This document shows positions 16,735 to 25,030 of a DNA stretch of 38,792 nucleotides, piece by piece. Within the stretch, counting starts at the first letter, position 1; each line of letters opens with the position of its first letter. The stretch is from Nitrospirota bacterium (GTDB lineage: Bacteria > Nitrospirota_A > Leptospirillia > Leptospirillales > Leptospirillaceae), in NCBI GenBank assembly GCA_021838765.1, contig JAKCCY010000013.1:1-38792 (forward strand). The letters run 5' to 3'. The position numbers and the translations under genes are program-made. The notes below the pieces were generated by a model that searched no databases, had not been told where the DNA came from, and saw only the letters and a program-made list of their open reading frames with translations.

Positions 16735-18397
16735 CCGGGTCCTTCTTCCGTTTCACCCCAGCGATCCCCTTGACCCAGTCCATCCCCTTGATTTCAATGA
16801 AATCCCGAAAATCCTGATCCGGATTTTTCTCAGAGAGGTAAGACCCAATAATCGACGTCAGGACCGGAGCCACCTGCTCCCCGGATAAACGGACACCCGT
16901 TCTCTGGTTAAACGACTTTCTGCTACCGGTCTGCCCTCCCAGGAAAAGCTCGTAGCCGTCGATCGCCGCACCCGACTCGTCCTTGATGGAGACTCCCTGA
17001 AGTCCGATCTCGGAAATACGCTGCTGGCCACAATCGTTCGGGCAGGCCGTCACATGAAGATTGAGCGGGTCGGAGATTTCGCCAAAACGCTCATGAAGGG
17101 TTAGCGCGAGATCCCGGGAAAACTCCTTCGTCTCAACAAGAGCTAGTCGGCAGAACACGTTGCCGGTGCAGGAAACGGTTCTTGAGAGAAAGGATCCGTC
17201 AGTGGGATTGAGACCAAGACGGAACAACTTTTCCAACACCAGTGGAAGATTCTTTTCCGCTATCCCTGTCAGGATCAGGTTCTGCATCGAGGTCAAACGG
17301 ATCTCCCCGTTCCCCCAGGACTCCGAGAGATCAGCCAGCCCGCTCATCACAGCGGGAGAGAGAGCCCCCTGATTGATCGAAAGGCCGATATAACAATGGC
17401 CGGATCCGTCCGGGACCTGATGGACACCGATGTGATCCCTGGCGGACTGAAAGCCCTCGACTTCGATTCCTGATGGCTCCCAAACAACCGGAGAAAAAGA
17501 AAGATAGGACAAGAGAACCTCTTCGAAACGATTCCTGTCCCAGCCATGTTCCAGAAAGAGGAACTTCAGACGGGCACGGTCCCTGTTTTCCCGAAGTTCG
17601 GATCGGTCCCGAAACAGGGAGGCAATCCCCCTGAGAACGGGAACCACCTCCTCATACTTGAAGAAAAAGTGAAGTGGTATGGAGAAGTGGGGACGTGTCG
17701 AGAGCCCACCCGCCACCCGCAGGGCATAACCATCCCCATGAACGGGATGATGGACCGGAACGATCCCGACATCATTGATCTCGGGAAGGGAGCACTGGCT
17801 CTTGCAGGACGCAATCGTGATCTTGAACTTTCTGGGAAGATTCCAGAAATCGGGATGGCCCTTTAACGCGGCATTGGCCTCTTCAAGAAGACGCCTGTGA
17901 CACTCTGCCAAAGGATCCCCCGAGAGATCGGAGACAGGGCAGCCGGTGATGTTTCTCGTCACATCGCCACAGGCGCCCATGGAGTCGATCCCTACCTCGC
18001 CCAACAGTCGAAAAATCTCGGGAAGATCCGATGGCGTGATCCAGTGGAACTGGATATTCTGCCGTACAGTGATATCGGCGGTCCCCCTGGCGTACCGCTC
18101 CGAGATGAAGGCCATCTGCCGGAGCGCCGCAGCTTTCAGTATCCCTCCCGCAATGCGGGTCCTGAGCATGAAGTATGGGACAAGCCCTCCGGCCTTCCCC
18201 TCTCCGTCCCCCTGTGGGTAGACCCCCCACCATCTGAGCCTGAGGTTCAACACCTCGGGTGGGAAAGCGTCATATCCGGCGCGAGCCATATCGCAGATCT
18301 CTTCAAGCTGGGTCCATGGATTCACGATCGCCTTGGATTCTTCATGGGCATCTGCCTTGAGTCGTGCGGAGGATTTGACAGCCGGATCTTTCGACAT
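16718..18397 (-). CDS. Ferredoxin-dependent nitrite/sulfite reductase (siroheme, [4Fe-4S])
   Basis: A 559-residue single-subunit assimilatory reductase, reducing nitrite to ammonia or sulfite to sulfide with six electrons from ferredoxin. The cofactor ligands are SCTGNVFC and TACPNDCG, the C-x5-C plus C-x3-C set that holds the [4Fe-4S] centre and siroheme. Siroheme/substrate-binding basic residues appear in MLRTRIAGG, TVRQNIQFHW and RKFKITIASC. Two tandem ferredoxin-like repeats are present, as in NirA/Sir. Length fits NirA; sequence alone does not separate nitrite from sulfite as substrate. Start ATG has AGAAGGGG upstream. A promoter (18477-18506) and overlapping palindrome suggest nutrient-responsive repression. 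Confidence 0.92.
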   Translation of the reverse strand: MSKDPAVKSSARLKADAHEESKAIVNPWTQLEEICDMARAGYDAFPPEVLNLRLRWWGVYPQGDGEGKAGGLVPYFMLRTRIAGGILKAAALRQMAFISERYARGTADITVRQNIQFHWITPSDLPEIFRLLGEVGIDSMGACGDVTRNITGCPVSDLSGDPLAECHRRLLEEANAALKGHPDFWNLPRKFKITIASCKSQCSLPEINDVGIVPVHHPVHGDGYALRVAGGLSTRPHFSIPLHFFFKYEEVVPVLRGIASLFRDRSELRENRDRARLKFLFLEHGWDRNRFEEVLLSYLSFSPVVWEPSGIEVEGFQSARDHIGVHQVPDGSGHCYIGLSINQGALSPAVMSGLADLSESWGNGEIRLTSMQNLILTGIAEKNLPLVLEKLFRLGLNPTDGSFLSRTVSCTGNVFCRLALVETKEFSRDLALTLHERFGEISDPLNLHVTACPNDCGQQRISEIGLQGVSIKDESGAAIDGYELFLGGQTGSRKSFNQRTGVRLSGEQVAPVLTSIIGSYLSEKNPDQDFRDFIEIKGMDWVKGIAGVKRKKDPVKVGE

Positions 18398-18452
18398 TTT
18401 GCTTTCCCCTTCTGAGAGACAAGTTCTTTCTGGATAAGACCTGATAAATAAA

Positions 18453-18478
18453 GTTTAATAAGTTACTAACGTATAAAC
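18453..18478 (-). promoter_or_regulatory. Operator-like palindrome at the siroheme reductase promoter
   Basis: A 26-base imperfect palindrome, GTTTAATAAGTTA then C then TAACGTATAAAC, built on the perfect core GTTACTAAC (18462-18470). It covers the end of the -10 element and the predicted transcription start, the position of a repressor site. The cognate regulator is unknown. Confidence 0.45.
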
Positions 18479-18506
18479 AATACCATAGATAAAACTGGAT
18501 GGTCAA
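18477..18506 (-). promoter_or_regulatory. Sigma-70-type promoter of the siroheme reductase gene
   Basis: On the minus strand TTGACC (18506-18501), an 18-base spacer and TATTGT (18482-18477). The 5' leader would be about 70 bases. Confidence 0.55.
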
Positions 18507-18573
18507 GACGACAGAATCATCTCGAGGTGTTTTTCCTGAAAAACAAAGAAGATGGGGACGGTTCTGAAATAAA

Positions 18574-18602
18574 TTGACTTATCCCGTAAAATCCCCGATA
18601 GT
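18574..18602 (+). promoter_or_regulatory. Possible promoter of the first lipoprotein gene
   Basis: TTGACT (18574-18579), 17 bases, GATAGT (18597-18602). This is the best match in the 407-bp gap 18398-18804; the rest of that gap holds the divergent siroheme reductase promoter and no visible gene. Confidence 0.4.
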
Positions 18603-18804
18603 ATTGGGAGTTTTGAGCCTTCTTAATCTTGGTATCAGATCAAAAAAGAAAAAAAACAAGCGTCCGGATCGTCTTCCCTCAATACACTCGATGAAGACAT
18701 TTTCACAGGGATAACAGACAAAATGGTCGGCAGGAGGATTCAGGCAATCATTTCTCATCTTGGGTCTTATTGGGTTGTTTGCGCCTGGGGATTGTCGTAC
18801 TGAT

Positions 18805-20082
18805 ATGAAGCTTTTTCAAATGAATCAAGGCTTATCGCCCACAATATGGAAGTGCGCCGGATTTTTACGCTCACAAAATGGATATTGGAAAGAAAAAGTC
18901 TCAAAAATCCCGTTTGAGGCTTCCTTGATTGCGGTTCTTTTTTTGGGTTTTGGAGCCTGCGGACAAAATACCCCGTCAGGAGCCGCCAATAATCTGAATT
19001 TTTCCGCCGGAATGGCCATGTACGCCTCTTCAACTCCCGCAAACTCCTTTGCTGTGGTAACCGATTACGGGATCAGGGAGGTGTTGCTCTATCCTGGAAC
19101 AGATCTGACCCAATATCCAAGCCCGTCGGCGAACCCGACCCAGATCTCCCCTGTCGCAACGATTTCAGGGCCGTTTCAGGGACCTTCCGGGGCTTTTGTC
19201 TATCCGCATGCAACAAGCTCAACGCTTACGTATTTCAGTGATATCAAGCCAATACCCGCATGCGGAACCACCAGTCCTCCCGCTCTCATTGTCACCGATG
19301 CTGTGGCCAATTCCATCTCGATTTTCTGTAATTTCAACTATACGAACCCTTCCCAGAGCCCAACGGTCACCATCCAGGGGGGCAATACCCAGCTGAATTC
19401 TCCGGAAGGAGTGGCTGTCGCGACCGTCCCTCCCACCGGACAAACATCTATTTCCGCTCCGTTCATCTTTGTCACAAATCTTGCGGGAAGCAACGTTCTG
19501 GCCTTCGACACCTCCCAGATCACAGCACCGGGGACCTATAACCTCGCCCCTTCCGGAGGAATCAATCCCGGAACAAACGGGACCCCCGGGGCACCCCAAT
19601 CCCAGCCGACAGAGCTGAACGCCCCTGCCGGGATCTATTTTTCAAACTCGACGAATACTCTTGTTGTGGCCAACACCGGCGCCGGCACCGTCAACCTCTA
19701 TCCGGATGGAGCGGCGTTTGAAAAATCGTTCTCAAACGATCCTCCTCCGATCTTCTATGCCGGCGGCAATACCTATATCTCAAGCCCGGTGGGAGTCTGG
19801 GTGAACAACAACACCCTTTATGTTTCCGATACCAGCGGGAACATTCTGGTCTGGGACAATTTTCTTTCCAGCGGAGGAAACTACAACCCGACACGAAGGA
19901 TCAACGGGCCAAACGCCAATCTTAATACTCCGTATGCGCTCACGTTTGACTCGATCAACGAAAATCTGTTTGTCTTTCAGCAGACAGGCGATGCCATATA
20001 CGGATACAACACCCAGATTTTCTATGGTGGAGATACGCCACCGACATATGATGTGACTCCGGTGAACCCGTTTTTGAAATAA
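18805..20082 (+). CDS. Large Ser/Asn/Pro-rich lipoprotein with beta-propeller-like repeats
   Basis: A hydrophobic stretch (LIAVLFLGFGAC) ends in a lipobox Cys, so the product is probably lipid-anchored. The frame is open upstream to 18715; no candidate start (TTG 18760, ATG 18805, ATG 18820) has a good ribosome binding site, so the N-terminus is uncertain. The mature region has recurring segments of the type FAVVTDYGIREVLLYP, IFVTNLAGSNVLAFD, LVVANTGAGTVNLYP, LYVSDTSGNILVWD and LFVFQQTGDAIYGY. Each is a hydrophobic strand, an aromatic or acidic turn, then a second strand, as in NHL/SMP-30-like propellers. Binding partner unknown. A similar lipoprotein gene follows after 96 bp. Confidence 0.7.
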   Translation: MKLFQMNQGLSPTIWKCAGFLRSQNGYWKEKVSKIPFEASLIAVLFLGFGACGQNTPSGAANNLNFSAGMAMYASSTPANSFAVVTDYGIREVLLYPGTDLTQYPSPSANPTQISPVATISGPFQGPSGAFVYPHATSSTLTYFSDIKPIPACGTTSPPALIVTDAVANSISIFCNFNYTNPSQSPTVTIQGGNTQLNSPEGVAVATVPPTGQTSISAPFIFVTNLAGSNVLAFDTSQITAPGTYNLAPSGGINPGTNGTPGAPQSQPTELNAPAGIYFSNSTNTLVVANTGAGTVNLYPDGAAFEKSFSNDPPPIFYAGGNTYISSPVGVWVNNNTLYVSDTSGNILVWDNFLSSGGNYNPTRRINGPNANLNTPYALTFDSINENLFVFQQTGDAIYGYNTQIFYGGDTPPTYDVTPVNPFLK

Positions 20083-20178
20083 TCATCCGTCAAGATTGTC
20101 CTAGAGGGCGATGCTCTCCTTAATACAGGAAAAGAATCAAAACAGCAGTCAACCGTTACAATGTGAGGATCTGTTCCC

Positions 20179-21432
20179 ATGAAAATTGTCCCTTTTCAGA
20201 AAAAACCTGACCGTTCATTCCTGATCAAGATTCCCGCCCTCTTTCTGGCAGTTCTGGCGACATTTTCGGCTTGCTCGGGAAGCAACAATACCTCAAGCAC
20301 CCCCATTCCGCTTCCCAACGGTCAGGCAGGATCACTCATCACAGCGAACGGGAATCTTGCGGACTGCTTTGCCATCACCAGCACCAGCAGTCTGACACTT
20401 TGTACAAGCTCAACTTCATCCGCTGCAGGATCCGAGGGAGTCACCGCATTAAACACTTTTGTTTCATCTTCTTCTCTTCCGGTCCTCGTCGTCGGAGCCA
20501 ATAACGGTGCGGTCAATGTGGTCCCAAATGTCGATTCCACATCATCATCTCCCATTCCCTGTACTACTTCTTCTTCTCCAACATATGCCATCTCCGCGGT
20601 TGCGGGAGTTGCGACATCATCCGGAGCCAATATCTTCGCCGCGTCAGGAAACATGCTGTACGGATTTACATATTCATCATCATCATGTAATGCCTTTAGC
20701 TCCAACTCCTCAATCTCCATATCCTCCGGGACGATTACCGGACTGGGGATTGTCAATAATGTGTTGTTCGGGGTCACAAGTAGTGGAAGCTACTTCGCTA
20801 TTAGCGGTGCAAACGCTTTGACCGGATTTTCTTCCTTTACCACACAACTGACAACACTTCCGAACTATCCCGTTTCCGGCCCTATCATCAAAGGGATGGC
20901 CATCGATCCCAACGGACTGGTCTTTTTTGCGGACGCATCCACCAATACAGCAAACAATGGCGGACAGATCACGATTTACCATGTTTCTTCAAGCAATCCA
21001 AACACCCTTAGCCCCAACAACGTACAAAGCTACTCGGGAAACAACAACGGCGTCGCCATGAGCGACCCCATCGGCATTGCGGTCTCGGAAACAACCATCA
21101 CAAACTCGAACTACTGCTCCACCGCCCCATGCGATTATATCTATCTCCTGAACATCGGAAACAGCATCCAGCAATATGTCATGCCGGTTCCCACCCCGAT
21201 TAACGGGGGTGTGTCAATCAACCCCTTCAACCTCCCCTATACCGGCTGCGAAATGACTGATCCTGTGGCACTGACCTCATTTCCTGCCCTGAACCAATCG
21301 CCCTTCAGTACCCAATCACAAACAGGCCCTTTTGTCTTCCTCGGAAACAAAAGTCTTTCAAGTCTTGGGCCCTGTTCGGGAGCGACAACCTATGGAAACA
21401 ACGTCGTTTCATATGGCATTACCGGACAATAG
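20179..21432 (+). CDS. Second large Ser/Thr-rich lipoprotein
   Basis: 417 residues; the ATG at 20179 has GAGGAT upstream. The signal peptide ends LAVLATFSAC, with the Cys as lipidation site. The mature protein is dominated by Ser, Thr, Asn and Gly (for example runs of TSSTSS and YSSSSC type) and contains strand-like segments such as VVGANNGAVNVVP and GLVFFADAS. Several scattered Cys residues may form disulfides. Overall design matches the preceding gene, suggesting a related surface or periplasmic function, although direct paralogy is not obvious by eye. The Xer recombinase gene begins 45 bp downstream. Confidence 0.7.
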   Translation: MKIVPFQKKPDRSFLIKIPALFLAVLATFSACSGSNNTSSTPIPLPNGQAGSLITANGNLADCFAITSTSSLTLCTSSTSSAAGSEGVTALNTFVSSSSLPVLVVGANNGAVNVVPNVDSTSSSPIPCTTSSSPTYAISAVAGVATSSGANIFAASGNMLYGFTYSSSSCNAFSSNSSISISSGTITGLGIVNNVLFGVTSSGSYFAISGANALTGFSSFTTQLTTLPNYPVSGPIIKGMAIDPNGLVFFADASTNTANNGGQITIYHVSSSNPNTLSPNNVQSYSGNNNGVAMSDPIGIAVSETTITNSNYCSTAPCDYIYLLNIGNSIQQYVMPVPTPINGGVSINPFNLPYTGCEMTDPVALTSFPALNQSPFSTQSQTGPFVFLGNKSLSSLGPCSGATTYGNNVVSYGITGQ

Positions 21433-21477
21433 CGATCCTTCAAAGGCCAGTCTTTCCCCACCCCCGGATCCTCTCCC

Positions 21478-22416
21478 ATGACTCCGGGGCTTCGGGACCT
21501 TCTGGATCTTTTCGAGCAGGATCTGACCGTGGGATCCGGCTCCGCCCAGAACACCATCCGATCCTACCTTCTTGATCTTTACGCCTTTGAAAAGTACCTC
21601 TCCGAACAATCCCAAGGGCTGAGCCTCCTCGATTTTCCGGAATCGGAAGTCCTGTCCTACTTCACATTCCGCTCCGATCTCTCGGTCCGATCCCGCTCCC
21701 GCATGCTCTCCGCCATCCGGAAATGGATCCTCTTTCTCGAACACCAGGGCTACCCGGGATCCGATCTCTCCAGAATCCCCTCTCCAAGGCTTTCAGCCGA
21801 TCTTCCGACCGTTCTCTCCAAAGAAGAGGTCAGACGCCTCCTGGACGCCCCTTCAGGCGACGATCCTGAGGGAATCCGGGACCGGGCCATGCTGGCCCTT
21901 CTCTATGCCTCCGGGATCCGGGTCACGGAGCTGGTCGAACTGACCATCGACAGGGTTGACCTGAAGGAAGCCGTCATCAGGGTTCAGGGAAAAGGAGACA
22001 AGGAACGATTGACATTCATGGACGAGGAAGCCATCGAGCGGATCAGAACGTATCTCGAACAGGTCCGGGAAAAGATTGCCAGAAAGGAAAAAATCCTTTT
22101 TCTGACAAGACTTTCAAAAGGATTCACCAGACAGGGCGTCTGGGTGATGGTGAAAAAACACGGAAAACTCGCGGGGATACAGAGCGACCTGACCCCCCAT
22201 ACCCTCAGGCACTCCTTTGCGACCCACCTTCTGATGAACGGAATGGACATACGCTCCATCCAGCTTCTTTTGGGCCATGCCGACATCCAGACCACAGAAA
22301 TCTACACAAAGGTCGACATCTCGAACCTCTCCAAAGAGCTCTCCGAAAAGCATCCCAGAGGGCAGGCAGACCAGGAAAACCCCTCTGTTACAAAACCCGA
22401 TCCATCCCAAGAATAA
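21478..22416 (+). CDS. Tyrosine recombinase of the XerC/XerD family
   Basis: A 312-residue site-specific recombinase, normal for Xer proteins, which resolve chromosome dimers at dif with FtsK. The N-terminal SAM-like DNA-binding domain (about 6-90) is followed by the catalytic domain. All active-site residues are visible: R148 (ASGIRVTEL), K172 (GKGDKERL), H241 and R244 (TPHTLRHSFATH), H267 (LLGHADIQTT) and nucleophile Y276 (EIYTKVD). It is probably the host Xer, but an element-encoded integrase of the same family cannot be excluded. No dif-like site was recognised nearby. A 15-residue polar tail after the usual end overlaps the convergent HemW-like gene by 29 bp. Confidence 0.92.
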   Translation: MTPGLRDLLDLFEQDLTVGSGSAQNTIRSYLLDLYAFEKYLSEQSQGLSLLDFPESEVLSYFTFRSDLSVRSRSRMLSAIRKWILFLEHQGYPGSDLSRIPSPRLSADLPTVLSKEEVRRLLDAPSGDDPEGIRDRAMLALLYASGIRVTELVELTIDRVDLKEAVIRVQGKGDKERLTFMDEEAIERIRTYLEQVREKIARKEKILFLTRLSKGFTRQGVWVMVKKHGKLAGIQSDLTPHTLRHSFATHLLMNGMDIRSIQLLLGHADIQTTEIYTKVDISNLSKELSEKHPRGQADQENPSVTKPDPSQE

Positions 22417-23563
22417 GTCCCGAGACCAGATCGTCAAGACGATTCAAACCCTCATCCGTACAGACCACCCTCAAGTTACGTACAAGCTCTTCCTCTCGTA
22501 CAAATCCGTTCGCAACGTACGAATCAACCATCTTCCGTACATACGTATCGGGAATCCATTCTCCCAAATCCTTGAGGGAAATTCCTGACCGAACTCGCAT
22601 ACGGGTTAAAAGCCTCTCGATAAAGAGCTCCTCATCGGAAAGGCTCTCCCGTACGGAAAAAGGGTTCTGTCCTTCATTCGTACGATCAACGTACTCCCTG
22701 AACGATCGTACATTCTCTGTACGGATATTCCGTACGCGCTGATGGGCCCCCGCACCGATCCCCAGATAGTCCGCCCCCTCCCAGATCAGAAGGTTATGGA
22801 GACAACGGCTCTCTTTGCCGCTGGAACAGTTCGCCACTTCGTACCGATCCCATCCGACATCCGAAAGTGCGGCGATACAGTCCAGCCAGTCGGATGCCGC
22901 TTCCTCCTCGATTCCCTTGGCCGTACCGCTGCGATCATGATGTGCCAAAAGACTCGTCTGTCCCTCAAGTGTCAATGGATAAAAAGAAATATGCTCAAGA
23001 CCCGCAGCCAAAAGAGCCCCTGCAAGATCCTTGAACGCACGCGTATCGAAGCGTCCCCCACCCACAATAAAATCCATGGAAACAGATCCCGGGAAGAATG
23101 GCCGGATCCCCGAAAGAAATTGGACAGGATCGAACACCGGAGTCGATCGTCCCAGGAAGTTCATGCGATCGGCCTCCCAAGACTCGATTCCAATCGACAG
23201 CCTCGTGACCCCGGCCTCGGAAAGAATCGTTAGATTCTCCTGTGTCAGACCTTCCGGACGGCTTTCCACCGTCCACTCAAGAACCTTCTTCCGAAAAGGC
23301 TCAAACAGCCCAAGAAGCCTTCCGAGATCCTCTTTGGGAAGAGATGTGGGAGAGCCACCACCGATGTAGAGGGTCAGAGCGGACGCATCCTCGATGTAAT
23401 CAAGAACCCGGGAGAGCTCAAGCGATAGCGCATCGAGATAGCGCCCCGCCTCATCCATGCGGGTGGAAACAGGTATGCTGCAGTAATCGCACCGTTCAGG
23501 ACAAAACGGAACCTGCACATAAAGAGGAAGGATGGTGTCCCGGATTTTTTGAGCCATGGGCAA
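22388..23563 (-). CDS. hemW: HemW-like radical SAM protein (coproporphyrinogen III oxidase-like family)
   Basis: A 391-residue radical SAM enzyme. CPERCDYC near the N-terminus is the CxxxCxxC cluster motif, GGGSPTSLP the SAM-binding GGGTP-type loop, and IGIESWEADRMNFLGR the following conserved segment. HNLLIWEGADYLGIGAGAH corresponds to the HNxxYW region of HemW, with Ile for the usual Tyr. The family includes heme chaperone HemW and, historically, oxygen-independent HemN; length and order favour HemW. The 3' third is unusually rich in GTAC. Its 3' end overlaps the convergent Xer gene. Confidence 0.85.
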   Translation of the reverse strand: MPMAQKIRDTILPLYVQVPFCPERCDYCSIPVSTRMDEAGRYLDALSLELSRVLDYIEDASALTLYIGGGSPTSLPKEDLGRLLGLFEPFRKKVLEWTVESRPEGLTQENLTILSEAGVTRLSIGIESWEADRMNFLGRSTPVFDPVQFLSGIRPFFPGSVSMDFIVGGGRFDTRAFKDLAGALLAAGLEHISFYPLTLEGQTSLLAHHDRSGTAKGIEEEAASDWLDCIAALSDVGWDRYEVANCSSGKESRCLHNLLIWEGADYLGIGAGAHQRVRNIRTENVRSFREYVDRTNEGQNPFSVRESLSDEELFIERLLTRMRVRSGISLKDLGEWIPDTYVRKMVDSYVANGFVREEELVRNLRVVCTDEGLNRLDDLVSGLILGMDRVL

Positions 23564-23569
23564 TCTTAC

Positions 23570-23883
23570 CCTTTCTCAAAAAAGAGAGGGAATTTCATTT
23601 TCTGAAATTAGAGGTATTGCCATTAAAAATAAAACCAACATATTTTAATATAATGATAAAACAATAAAACTTGAGTTTCATTATAGATATTGAAGTAGCA
23701 CAAATTAATGTTGGACTATTAATAGTCTATTTGTTGTCATTTGCCACGAACAAGGGTATCATGAACGCGTTCACACGTAAGAACATCCTCTTGACAGAAC
23801 ATTCGTACAACAGATTCCGAAACAGTTCGTACCATGATCTGAAAAAAGGACAGGATCCTCTCTCCATCGAAAAGGAATCGGAC
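23570..23883. other. AT-rich intergenic region
   Basis: The 320 bp between the HemW-like start and the next + strand gene are markedly AT-rich, especially 23620-23750. TATAAT occurs at 23649-23654, but no -35 hexamer stands at normal distance. A short inverted repeat AATTTC-N7-GAAATT lies at 23591-23609. The + frame is open from 23671, but that part looks unlike the downstream coding sequence in composition. It probably holds divergent promoters; its composition could also mark an old insertion boundary. Confidence 0.45.
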
Positions 23884-24465
23884 ATGAGCTACCAGCAGGA
23901 GTCTTACCAGTTTCTTCAGGAGACCCGTCGGGAAATCGACCGGCTGACCCGGAGAATCGATTCGCTGAAAAAGGTCGAACAGCTTCTCGATGGGATACTC
24001 TCCGGAACCGCTCCCTTCACCCCGGATCCCCCCTCCCGCCATAGCCAACCGGATCAGAGCCGGGCCATCGATCCTGAACTGTCTGCGCTGCCGCTGTTTT
24101 CAGAGTCCAGACGTGGTGAAAAAAATCATGTCTCGCAGATGGACAGACCGGACCAGGACTCCCGCCATACCGGAAAGGAATCTCGAACAGAAGAGAGAAA
24201 AGAGCCGGTTCCAAAGATCCTGTTTGAGCCACCCCCTTCCTCCGATACCTCCCGGGCCAGTGGTTCATGGGGAGACCTTGCGATCTTGGCCCTGAAATCC
24301 TCTCCCAATCCTCTGAGTCTTGATGAGCTGGTCTCCCGCATTTCGAAAATGGAAGGATGTCCTCCCTCAAACGACCCCAGAAATGCCATCCGGGTGGCGC
24401 TCACAAGGAGAAAGGGAGATGTCCGGCGGGAAGGAAGAGGGTTTTACCAGCTCAGCGACGGATAA
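23884..24465 (+). CDS. Coiled-coil protein with a C-terminal winged-helix-like domain
   Basis: About 193 residues from ATG 23884, chosen for AAGGA seven bases upstream and because a longer reading from 23671 enters AT-rich non-coding-like sequence. A heptad-rich N-terminal helix (about 4-40, LQETRREIDRLTRRID) predicts a coiled coil. A Pro/Ser/charged linker (about 45-125) follows. The last 65 residues (from GDLAILALKSSPNPLSLDEL to GRGFYQLSDG) resemble a HARE-type or similar winged helix, with helix-helix-strand-strand order and a terminal GxGxYxL strand. It may bind DNA as a dimer; no precise family was assigned. Confidence 0.65.
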   Translation: MSYQQESYQFLQETRREIDRLTRRIDSLKKVEQLLDGILSGTAPFTPDPPSRHSQPDQSRAIDPELSALPLFSESRRGEKNHVSQMDRPDQDSRHTGKESRTEERKEPVPKILFEPPPSSDTSRASGSWGDLAILALKSSPNPLSLDELVSRISKMEGCPPSNDPRNAIRVALTRRKGDVRREGRGFYQLSDG

Positions 24466-25030
24466 TCGTTTCAAATCAAAACGAAAAAGAGGCGGATTGG
24501 AGGTCGAAGTGCAACAAATAAATGCGGTTTTTGAGCGGATCTTCCTATGCGGAAAACTCGACAGGGGTTTTACTCTTCACCTTGGAATGGTGAATTCAGA
24601 GTAGCACGTTCGGGAGTTTTTTATACACTTCAAAAACACGGTTGGTGAGACAGCGACACGCTTTGATTTGGATTTGGAAAAAAGGTCTTTTGCACAGCAA
24701 GTGGATTTCACGGGAACCACTCCCCGATAAGTCTCTCGTGAAGGATTCGTTTTCCCAAGCCCGACCAGATCCAATCTCCCAAATTTCATTTGGAGAGATT
24801 GGCGCCGGAATAAAATCCTCCGTCAGGCCAAGAGTAGTCCGGAGAAATGGATTCAATGCTTCGGTGCCGGAATTCCGGATCGTCCTGCGCTTGCCCTCTC
24901 TCCGGATGGTTCGAAAAAAACGGAGATTTCCAAGAATGCCAAAATACAAATCCAGAGCCTGAACGGATTTCAGATGACCAAAATCCGAAAACGAAGACCG
25001 ACGGGCCTGGAAGAAGATCCTCTCCTGTTT
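24466..25030. other. Gap without a convincing gene; contains a strong hairpin
   Basis: No reading frame here has both a ribosome binding site and a recognisable protein. Open frames on both strands (about 24596-24949 minus, 24642-24962 plus) look like compositional accidents or gene remnants. The clearest structure is a 14-bp stem with one bulged A: the stretch from 24771 (CCAATCTCCCAAAT) pairs with 24788-24802, loop TTC. Parts of the segment may be a decayed gene. Confidence 0.4.
24771..24802. repeat. Strong inverted repeat
   Basis: CCAATCTC-CC-AAAT (24771-24784), loop TTC, ATTT-GG-A-GAGATTGG (24788-24802). Fourteen base pairs with a single bulged A. There is no T-run on either side. It could be a structured RNA element or a mobile-element remnant. 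Confidence 0.55.

Noticed and set aside
21478..22416. Xer gene as integrase of a mobile island
   Set aside because: Length and motifs fit housekeeping Xer, and no attachment-site repeats or adjoining tRNA were found.
24596..24962. Overlapping open frames on both strands as possible genes or a transposase
   Set aside because: No recognisable motif, no ribosome binding site, no terminal inverted repeats or target duplications seen.
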